From assembly GCF_025685685.1 (NCBI RefSeq), contig NZ_JAGSYH010000002.1:358768-422767 (forward strand): DNA of 64,000 bases. Direction: 5' to 3'. Source of the DNA: Acidicapsa dinghuensis. GTDB taxonomy: Bacteria; Acidobacteriota; Terriglobia; Terriglobales; Acidobacteriaceae. The position numbers were made by a program, and so were the translations under genes. Below are positions 55,523 through 63,466 of this stretch, one piece after another (positions within the stretch are counted from its first letter, which is position 1; the number at the start of each line of letters is the position of its first letter). Below the pieces are notes generated by a model. That model had not been told where the DNA came from. It was given only the letters and a program-made list of their open reading frames with translations, and ran no database searches.

Positions 55523-56460
55523 ATCATCCTAACAAAGACGTTCAATCGTACTGCCAGAACTGCGGCAAGGCGCTGTGCTCGGAGTGCGTGCGCACGACGC
55601 CTACGGGCCAGGTTCTCTGTGAGCAATGCTTTACCTCCGGGGCCGGCGCGGTGCCTCCAGGCGCAATACCACCCTTTATTCCCATACCACCGGGTGGGCC
55701 AAATCCGTCGGCTGCCGCTGTCCTGGGCCTGATTCCGGGCGTTGGAGCCATGTACAACGGCCAGCTCTTCAAAGGGCTGATCCATGTGGTGATCTTTGCC
55801 ATCCTGGTCTCCATTACCGATCGCTATGGGGTGTTTGGCATCTTCATCGGCGCCTGGGTGCTCTACCAGTCGTTTGAGGCGTATCACACAGCCAAAGCGC
55901 GCCGGGACGGCCAGCCTGTACCCGATCCCTTTGGTCTAAATGAGCTCGGCAATTGGCTCAATATCGGCTCCTGGTACCGCAACCCCGGTGCGCCACCGGC
56001 ACCAGACACAAATCCGGGACAAGGCAATCCCTACGGTGGCACGACACCGCCTTACGGCACGCAGTATCCATCGGGACAATATCCTTCGGGTTGGACAGGA
56101 GCTCCCGGTCCAGGGACAACCCCCGGTGCTGCCGGTGGCCCTGGCTCCGTTCCGCCGCAGGCAAATTATAGCGAGCCTTTTACCGGATATGGCCAGACTC
56201 CATACCCCGCCCAGGATCCATATTCCGAGCCCTACCCGCCGGGTGCTATACCGCCAATTCCGCCGATGCCGCCCTTTGGCTGGCGCCGCCGTGAACCGGT
56301 TTTCGCTTTTGTTCTGATTGGCCTGGGACTCATCTTTCTGCTGCAAAGCATGGGCTTTGTCTCGCACGTGATGCACTACATCTGGCCGCTCATGCTGATT
56401 GGACTGGGTGTCTGGCTGGTAATGCGCCAGATGGGTTACACCCAAGGAGGACGTAAATGA
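55510..56460 (+). CDS. B-box zinc-finger protein with LiaI/DUF5668-like membrane region
   Basis: 316 residues. N-terminal B-box-type finger with Cys3, His6, Cys15, Cys18, Cys23, Cys26, Cys37 and Cys40. Then a helical segment (VLGLIPGVGAMYNGQLFKGL, with the following IHVVIFAILVSI), a long Pro/Gly/Tyr-rich linker (about 155-255), and a final pair of helices (EPVFAFVLIGLGLIFLLQSM, IWPLMLIGLGVWLVM) of the DUF5668 type. Third gene of the ECF operon; overlaps the anti-sigma gene by 13 bases and the next by 4. Confidence 0.8.
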   Translation: MPCVNHPNKDVQSYCQNCGKALCSECVRTTPTGQVLCEQCFTSGAGAVPPGAIPPFIPIPPGGPNPSAAAVLGLIPGVGAMYNGQLFKGLIHVVIFAILVSITDRYGVFGIFIGAWVLYQSFEAYHTAKARRDGQPVPDPFGLNELGNWLNIGSWYRNPGAPPAPDTNPGQGNPYGGTTPPYGTQYPSGQYPSGWTGAPGPGTTPGAAGGPGSVPPQANYSEPFTGYGQTPYPAQDPYSEPYPPGAIPPIPPMPPFGWRRREPVFAFVLIGLGLIFLLQSMGFVSHVMHYIWPLMLIGLGVWLVMRQMGYTQGGRK

Positions 56461-56834
56461 ACCGCTATCTCATGGTCTGCCGGCTTCGCTGGCCCGCACT
56501 GCTTCTGCTGACCGGCATTATTGCCTTGCTGAACCAAATGGATGTTTTGTCCTGGGGACATGCCTGGCCGCTATACCTGATTCTGCTGGGCGTACTGGCC
56601 CTGGCCGAGCGCGCCGCACTGGCAGCGGAGCCGGTGCCACCAGCCGGCTATCCTCCCTACGGCTATGACCCTGGTGTATATCCAACCGGCGGACCGCAGT
56701 ATGCCACGGTTCAGCCAGCCGCGAATCCCGCGCCCGAGCCTCGACCGGGATCGACAGGGATTGTGCCCGCCAACACTGACCTTGGACTGAGTGCGAACGA
56801 GCCTCGCAAGAGCTGGGATCAGGAGGAACGCTAA
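56457..56834 (+). CDS. DUF5668-like membrane protein
   Basis: 125 residues: two membrane helices at about 12-28 (ALLLLTGIIALLNQMD) and 35-50 (WPLYLILLGVLALAERA), the LiaI/LiaF transmembrane pattern, then a Pro/Gly-rich tail. The ATGA overlap with the upstream stop indicates coupling. Also, it overlaps the following start by one base (TAATG). Confidence 0.8.
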   Translation: MNRYLMVCRLRWPALLLLTGIIALLNQMDVLSWGHAWPLYLILLGVLALAERAALAAEPVPPAGYPPYGYDPGVYPTGGPQYATVQPAANPAPEPRPGSTGIVPANTDLGLSANEPRKSWDQEER

Positions 56835-58510
56835 TGGCCACCATCCCTCCATCTGGAAATCCTCCTTCGGGGGGCGCGCCTCCGCCAGGCGGATATCCGC
56901 CCGGACGTCCACCTTATGGTGGTCCACAATACGGCGCACCCTACGGCGCGAGCCCCAAAGATTACTGGCGCTTTCAGAAAGAACAGAGCCGTGCCGCATG
57001 GCGTGCGCAACGTTCTGTATGGCGTGCCCAGCGGGATGTGCTGCGCGCTCAGAACCGTTCGATGCGAGTGCCTTCCATCGCCGGACCGATCGTGCTGATT
57101 ATGATCGGCGTCATCGCGTTGTTGCTGATGACGGGCCGCCTCAATGCGGATCAGTTCTGGACATGGTACGGCCACTGGTGGCCGTTGATGCTGATCGGCA
57201 TCGGCATTGTCGCCCTGGCTGAATGGGCTATTGATCTGCGCCGCGACAACCCACCCTACCGGCGATTTGGCAGCTACGGCGGCATTATCGTGTTCCTGGT
57301 CTTCATCGGCATTGCCAGCGCTGGCTGGCATCACTTCTGGGGACCGATTCGCGCACAGTTTGGCGACAACGATGATGACTTCTTTTCCCTTGGCGAACCA
57401 CAGCACCAGATGGATCAATCTGTGATCGACACCAAGGTGCCGGCGAATGCCCAGATCACCGTGCAGGTTCCGCGCGGCGATGTCAGCATCACGGCAGCCG
57501 ATGGCGACAATGTCTCAGTAAAGGCCCATCAGATTGCTTTCGCCAGCACCGACGAGGGCGCGAAGAGGATATTCGACGCACAACAGGCACATGTCACTGT
57601 CAGCGGCAATGCCGTTGTCGTTAAGGTAGACGGAAACCCGAGTGGCCGCACAAACCTGATCATTTCGATTCCGAAGTCGGCGTCGATTAACGTCACGGCA
57701 GACCACGGCGGCGTGACGGCGGCGGGGCTTGGCGGCGACATCGACGCCGAGGTGCAGCACGGCGACATGGAAGCTACGGCGATTCATGGTCACGTGCATG
57801 CGCACATGGCCAACCATGCTGACTTTGCCGCACATGACATTTCAGGAGACGTGACGGTCGAGGGTAACGGCAGCGATCTGACGATCTCTGACATTCATGG
57901 CAAGGTAAATCTCCAGGGCGAATATAGCGGCGATATTCATCTCGAGCGGATCGATCAGGATATTCTGTTCCACTCCTCGCGCACCGACATGGGCTTTGCC
58001 AGACTGCCGGGCGATATGTCGATGACGCTGGATTCGCTGCACATTACCCAGGTTGCCGGCCCAATCCATATCGAAACTCACTCCAAAGACATCGAGATGA
58101 GCCAGGTCTACGGAGACACGAATATCGAGGATCGCGACGGACGAGTTGAGCTGGATATGGCTGGCGCGTATCAGGTGGAAGTGAAAAACAACAAAGGCGA
58201 TGTTGAGGTTTCGCTTCCTCCGGGCGTGAACCAGACGGTCGACATGCGCACGCACAACGGCGATATCGTCTCGGACTTCCCGCTACAGATCACCGGCGAC
58301 GAAAATAAAACGATGACCGGAAATGTCGGCAACGGCGGTCCGCGGCTGGTGCTTTCAACCGAGCACGCCGATCTCGGCCTGCACAAAGGCGATGTGGCTG
58401 GACCGCTGCCAGCGGTTGCGCCGAGGGTTCCGGGCGCGCCACCGTCGCCAAAGGTTCCTCACCTGAAGGCGTCAAAGAGCGAAGCAACCCCCACACCAGT
58501 TTCTCAGTAA
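56834..58510 (+). CDS. LiaF-like membrane region fused to DUF4097 adhesin-like domain
   Basis: 558 residues: Pro/Gly-rich start (SGNPPSGGAPPPGGYPPGRP), then three hydrophobic segments (GPIVLIMIGVIALLLMTG, WWPLMLIGIGIVALAEWAI, GGIIVFLVFIGIASAGW) up to about 168, then about 350 residues of beta-strand repeats of the DUF4097 type (INVTADHGGVTAAGLGGDID; LTISDIHGKVNLQGEYSGDI; VEVKNNKGDVEVSLPPGVNQ). Such domains form beta-solenoids facing the periplasm. Last gene of the ECF operon; role in envelope stress is inferred from the context. Confidence 0.83.
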   Translation: MATIPPSGNPPSGGAPPPGGYPPGRPPYGGPQYGAPYGASPKDYWRFQKEQSRAAWRAQRSVWRAQRDVLRAQNRSMRVPSIAGPIVLIMIGVIALLLMTGRLNADQFWTWYGHWWPLMLIGIGIVALAEWAIDLRRDNPPYRRFGSYGGIIVFLVFIGIASAGWHHFWGPIRAQFGDNDDDFFSLGEPQHQMDQSVIDTKVPANAQITVQVPRGDVSITAADGDNVSVKAHQIAFASTDEGAKRIFDAQQAHVTVSGNAVVVKVDGNPSGRTNLIISIPKSASINVTADHGGVTAAGLGGDIDAEVQHGDMEATAIHGHVHAHMANHADFAAHDISGDVTVEGNGSDLTISDIHGKVNLQGEYSGDIHLERIDQDILFHSSRTDMGFARLPGDMSMTLDSLHITQVAGPIHIETHSKDIEMSQVYGDTNIEDRDGRVELDMAGAYQVEVKNNKGDVEVSLPPGVNQTVDMRTHNGDIVSDFPLQITGDENKTMTGNVGNGGPRLVLSTEHADLGLHKGDVAGPLPAVAPRVPGAPPSPKVPHLKASKSEATPTPVSQ

Positions 58511-58520
58511 GAAGCCAAAG

Positions 58521-58582
58521 GCCTGTCGATCAGCCATTTCTGGTTCCCAGAGACGGTTTAATCGGCAGGCCAATTTCTTTTC
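58521..58582 (+). terminator. Possible terminator of the ECF operon
   Basis: GCCTGTCGAT (58522-58531) pairs with ATCGGCAGGC (58561-58570; one G-U), loop of 29, then CAATTTCTTTTCT. Position 11 bases past the stop is right; the long loop makes it less certain. Confidence 0.5.
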
Positions 58583-58623
58583 TCAATCCACGAAATACGC
58601 TCTTTCTATCCGGAAATCACCCT

Positions 58624-59400
58624 TCAGCTTTCCTGCGAAGCCTTAGTGATAGTGATTCCTAGATCGAAATAAGGCGCCAGCATTTCTTCGCTCGTCTCTG
58701 CTACTACGATCATGCCTGTGATCTCAGCGAGCGGCTCAATAACGTAAGGCGAAACCGCGTTTAATTTTTCGGGAGAAGCCAGAACAACGGTTTCGGCGGC
58801 GCTGGCGCTAAGTGCCTTCTTGATATGTGCTTCTTCAAAATCGCCCGTGGTTAATCCGAACTGCGGATGGATGCCGGTTACGCCCACGAAATAGGTGTCC
58901 GCGCGTATCTTAGCGATGCTCTCAATGGCGGGCGCTCCGACCACCACGACAGAATGCTTGAAGAGGCGGCCTCCGATCAGGATCACCTCGACACTCTCAT
59001 GACTGACCAGCTCTACCGCGATCGTCGGACTGTGCGTCACGATGGTCGCCTTCAGGCCTCGAGGCAGATGCCGTGCAATCTGAACGGCCGTGGTGCCACC
59101 ATCAAGAATAACTACCTGCCCGGCCTGGATCAGTTTTGCTGCGGCCTTCCCAATGCGTTTCTTCTCTTCCGAAGCGACGCTGAGCCTGGAGGCAAAATCT
59201 CCCATTGCGGGCGACGCCGGCAGGGCTCCGCCATGCACCCGCTGCAAACGGCCTTCGGAAGCCAGCTCGCGCAGATCGCGCCGGATGGTGTCCTCCGACA
59301 GCCCAAGCTCCTGGCTAAGCTCTTTGGCCACGACCTTACCAGTCTGCCGGAGAACGTCAAGAATAAGCTGTTTGCGCTGACTGGTAAGCACCGCAATCAC
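58624..59400 (-). CDS. DeoR-family transcriptional regulator
   Basis: 258 residues. N-terminal DeoR helix-turn-helix (QRKQLILDVLRQTGKVVAKE; LSEDTIRRDLRELASEGRLQ), then the sugar-phosphate-binding domain (KKRIGKAAAKLIQAG; ILDGGTTAVQIARHLP; VVGAPAIESIAKIRADTYFV). It should sense a phosphorylated sugar or nucleoside. The start is GTG at 59400. It is divergent from the DUF4406/Nudix pair, with a symmetric site in between. Confidence 0.9.
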   Translation of the reverse strand: MIAVLTSQRKQLILDVLRQTGKVVAKELSQELGLSEDTIRRDLRELASEGRLQRVHGGALPASPAMGDFASRLSVASEEKKRIGKAAAKLIQAGQVVILDGGTTAVQIARHLPRGLKATIVTHSPTIAVELVSHESVEVILIGGRLFKHSVVVVGAPAIESIAKIRADTYFVGVTGIHPQFGLTTGDFEEAHIKKALSASAAETVVLASPEKLNAVSPYVIEPLAEITGMIVVAETSEEMLAPYFDLGITITKASQES

Positions 59401-59414
59401 TATCGCATGTTTGC

Positions 59415-59475
59415 CTCACAATTGCACGATTTTTCTTGCTATTGCATGAATATGCACAAATTGCTAGATTGTGAG
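59415..59475. promoter_or_regulatory. Divergent regulatory region between DeoR and the DUF4406/Nudix genes
   Basis: CTCACAAT (59415-59422) and ATTGTGAG (59468-59475) form an 8-bp inverted pair 45 bases apart; each half lies just upstream of one of the divergent starts. Between them TGCAT-GAAT-ATGCA (59443-59456) is a further dyad. DeoR-type regulators bind such spaced half-sites. ATTGTGAGCGGA here also equals 12 bases of the lac operator, probably by chance. Confidence 0.55.
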
Positions 59476-59485
59476 CGGAGATCAC

Positions 59486-59881
59486 ATGCAAAACACGCAA
59501 CCGCTCATCATCCTCGTCGCTGGGCCGTACCGATCCGGCACAGAGGACGATCCTGAAAAGATCGCGCGCAATCTCGATCGACTTGAGTCCGCAGCCTTAT
59601 CCATCTATCGCGCCGGGCACATTCCGATGATCGGAGAGTGGGTGGCGTTGCCGCTGATGAAGCAAGCCTGCTCAGCGCATCTGGGAGACGCGATCGCGGA
59701 GCAGTTTCTTTATCCGGTGGCAGCACGCCTGATAGCACGCTGCGATGCCGTGTTGCGCATCGCGGGAGCATCGAAGGGCGCGGATGGGGATGCCCGGCTG
59801 GCCCGCGAACGCGGTTTGCCAGTCTATTTCAGCGTGGAAGAGATACCGGTTCTTTCCAATGACCCGGAGCCGGCGGCATGA
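59486..59881 (+). CDS. DUF4406 / nucleoside deoxyribosyltransferase-like protein
   Basis: 131 residues with a Rossmann-like fold: start [10 protein letters not shown], then [29 protein letters not shown], and the final [20 protein letters not shown] and [11 protein letters not shown]. It resembles DUF4406 and nucleoside 2-deoxyribosyltransferases, which handle nucleosides or nucleotide sugars; activity unknown. ATG 59486 has CGGAG upstream. It overlaps the Nudix gene (ATGA). Confidence 0.75.
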   Translation: MQNTQPLIILVAGPYRSGTEDDPEKIARNLDRLESAALSIYRAGHIPMIGEWVALPLMKQACSAHLGDAIAEQFLYPVAARLIARCDAVLRIAGASKGADGDARLARERGLPVYFSVEEIPVLSNDPEPAA

Positions 59882-60462
59882 CCGCGCTTGGCGAGCGAAT
59901 CCGCGTTCACTCGGTCGTTGTGCTCTCAGACGACTGGTACTTGCTGAAGAAAACCACCTTCGACTTTTTGCGCAGCGACGGAACCTGGCAGCGCCAGTCG
60001 CGCGAGACCTACGATCGCGGCAACGGAGCCACCATTCTGCTGTATAACCGAGCCAGAAAAACCGTGATCCTGACCCGCCAGTTTCGTTATCCAGCCTATG
60101 TAAATGGTCACGAAGATCTATTGCTCGAGACGCCTGCAGGACTGCTGGACGCGCAATCACCCGAGGAAGCGATCCGCAAGGAAACGGCGGAAGAGACGGG
60201 ATATATCATCCATAAAGTAAAGAAGGTCTTTGAGGCTTTCATGAGTCCTGGTTCGGTGACGGAGAAGCTCTATTTCTTCGCAGCCGAATACGATTCCGCG
60301 GCCCGGCAGGAACAAGGCGGTGGAGTCGCCAGCGATGGAGAAGATATCGAAACTGTAGAGCTCACGCTGGACGAAGCTCTGGAGAAAATCGCTAACGGTG
60401 AAATCAGAGACGGCAAGACGATCATGCTGCTGCAATACGCGAAGCTGCACCTGTTTGCTTGA
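59878..60462 (+). CDS. Nudix hydrolase, NudK-like (GDP-sugar pyrophosphatase type)
   Basis: 194 residues. The Nudix box reads [22 protein letters not shown], with the catalytic E-x-x-E-E. IRKE-x-x-EETGY is the NudK form of the box (E. coli NudK cleaves GDP-mannose). Flanking features: [17 protein letters not shown], then AGLLD and [14 protein letters not shown]. Substrate is inferred, not shown. Coupled by ATGA to the DUF4406-like gene. Confidence 0.88.
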   Translation: MTALGERIRVHSVVVLSDDWYLLKKTTFDFLRSDGTWQRQSRETYDRGNGATILLYNRARKTVILTRQFRYPAYVNGHEDLLLETPAGLLDAQSPEEAIRKETAEETGYIIHKVKKVFEAFMSPGSVTEKLYFFAAEYDSAARQEQGGGVASDGEDIETVELTLDEALEKIANGEIRDGKTIMLLQYAKLHLFA

Positions 60463-60487
60463 GTGCTGAAATCTTTTCGAGCTGTTT

Positions 60488-61228
60488 CTATGCTTGCCCG
60501 GCCGGAGCGATCGCCAGTTTTTCCTGCACAATCTCTTCGGCGCGCGTTACTACCTGCTCCAGCGTCAGGTTTGTCGAATCAAGAATGACGGCGTCTTCCG
60601 CAGCCTTTAGCGGGGAATCTGCGCGATTGCGATCGCGCTCATCCCGTGCGCGCAGCTCACGAACGACAGCTTCGGGCTGAACCTCGACAGACTGCGCAGA
60701 GCCCATTTGCTCATAGCGCCGCATGCCACGCACTTCCGGGGCAGCGTCGAGAAATATCTTCACGTTGGCGTGGGGAAAGACGACGGTTCCAATGTCGCGG
60801 CCTTCCATCACTACGCCGCCCTCCGCGCCGAGCTGCTGCTGCAGGCTAACCATCCAGGTGCGTATGGGAGGATGCACGCTCACCCGCGAAGCTCCGTCTG
60901 TCACGCACTGATCGCGCAGTTGTCCTGTGACATCCACGTCATCGAGAAAAACCAGATTCCCACCCTCGGCGGGAACGAGACGGATGGAGATCTGCGCCGA
61001 GAGAGCGAGCAGAGCAGAAACATCATCGAGCGCAATGCCGGCACGCATCGCTTTCAGGGCGAAGGCGCGGTACATGGCTCCGGTTTCAAGATTGAGCAGG
61101 CCAAAGTAGCGCGCCAGGTGGCGTGCGACCGTGCTCTTTCCAGCGCCAGCCGGCCCATCAATTGCAATGATGGGCCGGTTAGCTTTGGGTTGTTTCTGTG
61201 AATTGGCTGAAGTGTCCGTCAGACTCAT
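60488..61228 (-). CDS. cmk: Cytidylate kinase
   Basis: Phosphorylates CMP and dCMP with ATP. 246 residues from ATG 61228 (the longer frame opens at 61285 but overlaps the upstream gene). Walker A GPAGAGKSTVARHLA, the CMP-binding GAMYRAFA, VVMEGRDIGTVVFPHANVKI and the family Arg-rich C-terminal part (RELRARDERDRNRADSPL) are seen. It starts 10 bases after the upstream gene's stop, so the two are co-transcribed. Confidence 0.95.
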   Translation of the reverse strand: MSLTDTSANSQKQPKANRPIIAIDGPAGAGKSTVARHLARYFGLLNLETGAMYRAFALKAMRAGIALDDVSALLALSAQISIRLVPAEGGNLVFLDDVDVTGQLRDQCVTDGASRVSVHPPIRTWMVSLQQQLGAEGGVVMEGRDIGTVVFPHANVKIFLDAAPEVRGMRRYEQMGSAQSVEVQPEAVVRELRARDERDRNRADSPLKAAEDAVILDSTNLTLEQVVTRAEEIVQEKLAIAPAGQA

Positions 61229-61238
61229 TGCGCCGCTG

Positions 61239-63323
61239 TCATCCGCGCCGCTTGGCTGTTGCAGCCGGGCGAGCCGACTTGCCACGCGAAGCTGTCTGCG
61301 TTGGCTTTCCCTTTACGGAGCGACCTGCACCTGCCTTCGCGGCTGGCTTGGGAGCCTGCTTGGCCTGACCCGCAAAGCTGTACCGCTTGGAGGCGCTTGC
61401 TGTCGGCTTGCGGCTAGCAGAACCGGATCTTACAGCGGGTCTTGCACCGGACTTGGCAGTCTTGCCTGCAACCGGCCGTGAGCCGGAACGACCAGCTACG
61501 CTACCACTGCGAGCCTCGGTGCGGTGGGCGTTCGCCGAGTGCGCCGTGGGCTTGCCAGCGGTGCGCGCGTTTGCAGGGCGATGCTTCGCGCCGGAGTTTG
61601 CAGAGCTGCCGTTGCGGTTCGCAGCGTGTCCGTTGGTAGTGTTGCCATTGGCAGCGTGTCCATTGGCGCGCCCGTTACCGTTGGCAGGCTGACGGCTTCC
61701 GCTGGCTGCCTGGCGATTACCCCAGCTCTGGCCGCTCGACTTGGGTCCGGGGGCAGAGCGATGGGAACCATTGCTGCTGGAGTTGAATCCGTTGCCATGA
61801 CCGTTGTTGCTGTGGCCGTTGTGCGTCTGCTTTCCTGCGTGGCGGCCGTTATTCTCATTTGCACTGTGGCCTGGACGCGAAGTGGAAGCAGAACGCGAAC
61901 CGTTCGTCGAAGCTGCGCCGCGAGGCGCGGGAGGACGACGCCACTCACTGCCACCGGTGCGTGCTGCGCCGCGATTCTCGGTGCGCTCACCCCGGCTGCG
62001 TTCCCGAGGATGCGAGGTTGCAGCACTGCGTGCCGGACGAGGGCCCGGGCGAGGACGAGGCGCGGAAGCCTTGCCCGCCGGTTGCGGCTTGGCAACCCTC
62101 GGCTCTGCATGAGCTACTGCTACGCGATGAATCGGCGCTGGAGTCGGAACGGCGAAGGTCTCGGCGTCAATCTCAATCGACTGCACTTCAACAGCAGATG
62201 CAGCTACCTCAACTGGAACCTCTTCCGGTTCGGGCTCCCAGGTTTTGTGGTGACCATTGCTGGAGCCAGTCGCGTGTGCCGGCGCGGCAGCATGCGCAGC
62301 CACGCTGAGACCGGAACCGCCAAAATCCTCTTCCGGTGAATCATCAATGTAAGCAGGGAGATAGCTCGAGCGATAGCCAGAAGCAGCTGTCGTGGAAACA
62401 TAACTCGTAACTGCTGGGAAATCGGGAAGCGTGCCTGCGACGTAATAGAGCGAGGCGTGGCCCATCGCTGTTGTGTGAACCTGGCGGGTAGCGGCTAAAC
62501 CGCGTACCACTTCGCGGATCTTGCTGCGGCTGGTGAGTGGCGACAGGAATAGCTCCACGTCTTCCATAGATCCGGCAATCACTGCCTGTAGATAGATGGA
62601 AGCGAGCACGGAGATTGCCGTCACCTGAGAAGTGGATGCTCCCTCGGCAATGGCCTTCTGAAAGCGCTGACGCAGCGGCTGCCAAAGCGCCGGCGCACCC
62701 ACAGCGTGAACAATTGGAATGACACGAAGCTGCTTCCAGAGCTCATGCAGTGCGCGAAGAACGGCAGCTTCGGTTACTTCTTTACCGAGCTGGTCGCGAA
62801 GCTGAGCCGCTGTCAGATTTGCAGGCTCCAGGTGCTTTGCCACCTGAACGGCGAGGGGAGAAACCTGCCGTGAACCAGTCAATTGCGGCGCGCGACGCCA
62901 GTCGCGATCACCACGCAGAGCATAGATATAAGGCAGCACCCAGGCGGCAACGATGTAGTCTGGCTGCTCACCCGGCTGACCAGCCAGATTAAGCCGCACA
63001 GCGATACCGTCTGCCTCAAGCCGTACCAGCAAAGACTCCGCTGTCTGTATCAGCTCAAGGGTAGGTTCGGGCGTTCTATGGCCGGCAACGGCCTCTACAA
63101 AAGAAGGGGTGGCGGGCGGAAAAATCTGGCCTGCCTGCGTGGGCCGAGGCAAATAGACGCACAATCCCGTCTCCTCAACCCAGGTACGGACATCCTCAAA
63201 CGCAATTGCCCCGTGTCCGTTTTGGCGCATCCGTTCGGCGCGCGCTGCTTCCAACTGCTCTGCTGTCAAAGATAGACCTCTTTTCCAGGCTGAACCGCCT
63301 GCGCACAAGTCCATCAAACCCAT
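61239..63323 (-). CDS. Winged-helix protein (YcaQ/HTH_42-like) with long low-complexity tail
   Basis: About 694 residues. N-terminal half (about 20-330) is globular with features of the winged-helix DNA-binding/YcaQ-related group: DYIVAAWVLPYIYALRGDRD, ALHELWKQLRVIPIVHAVGA, SPLTSRSKIREVVRGLAATR. The family assignment is tentative. The second half (about 400-694) is very rich in Ala, Gly, Asn, Ser, Arg and Lys, with repeats such as NGHAANGNTTNGHAANRNG, and is basic at the end. ATG 63323 is used; the frame opens at 63440. Upstream is mutL; a repair role is conceivable. Confidence 0.6.
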   Translation of the reverse strand: MGLMDLCAGGSAWKRGLSLTAEQLEAARAERMRQNGHGAIAFEDVRTWVEETGLCVYLPRPTQAGQIFPPATPSFVEAVAGHRTPEPTLELIQTAESLLVRLEADGIAVRLNLAGQPGEQPDYIVAAWVLPYIYALRGDRDWRRAPQLTGSRQVSPLAVQVAKHLEPANLTAAQLRDQLGKEVTEAAVLRALHELWKQLRVIPIVHAVGAPALWQPLRQRFQKAIAEGASTSQVTAISVLASIYLQAVIAGSMEDVELFLSPLTSRSKIREVVRGLAATRQVHTTAMGHASLYYVAGTLPDFPAVTSYVSTTAASGYRSSYLPAYIDDSPEEDFGGSGLSVAAHAAAPAHATGSSNGHHKTWEPEPEEVPVEVAASAVEVQSIEIDAETFAVPTPAPIHRVAVAHAEPRVAKPQPAGKASAPRPRPGPRPARSAATSHPRERSRGERTENRGAARTGGSEWRRPPAPRGAASTNGSRSASTSRPGHSANENNGRHAGKQTHNGHSNNGHGNGFNSSSNGSHRSAPGPKSSGQSWGNRQAASGSRQPANGNGRANGHAANGNTTNGHAANRNGSSANSGAKHRPANARTAGKPTAHSANAHRTEARSGSVAGRSGSRPVAGKTAKSGARPAVRSGSASRKPTASASKRYSFAGQAKQAPKPAAKAGAGRSVKGKPTQTASRGKSARPAATAKRRG

Positions 63324-63466
63324 ACCGGTCAAAGCGATTCTTCGCAGGGACGAAGAATGCCGGCAGGGCAGGTAAGACAACGCAGACGAATCTGGCGTAT
63401 TAAGCCGGGCGTCCGGGACCCTCAGGCACCCATCTGCCACTTTTCAGTGTATCTCGAATGTGGATT

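Noticed and set aside
59464..59482. lac operator
   Set aside because: ATTGTGAGCGGA matches 12 bases of lacO, but the right half is missing and the adjacent regulator is DeoR-type; chance identity is likely.
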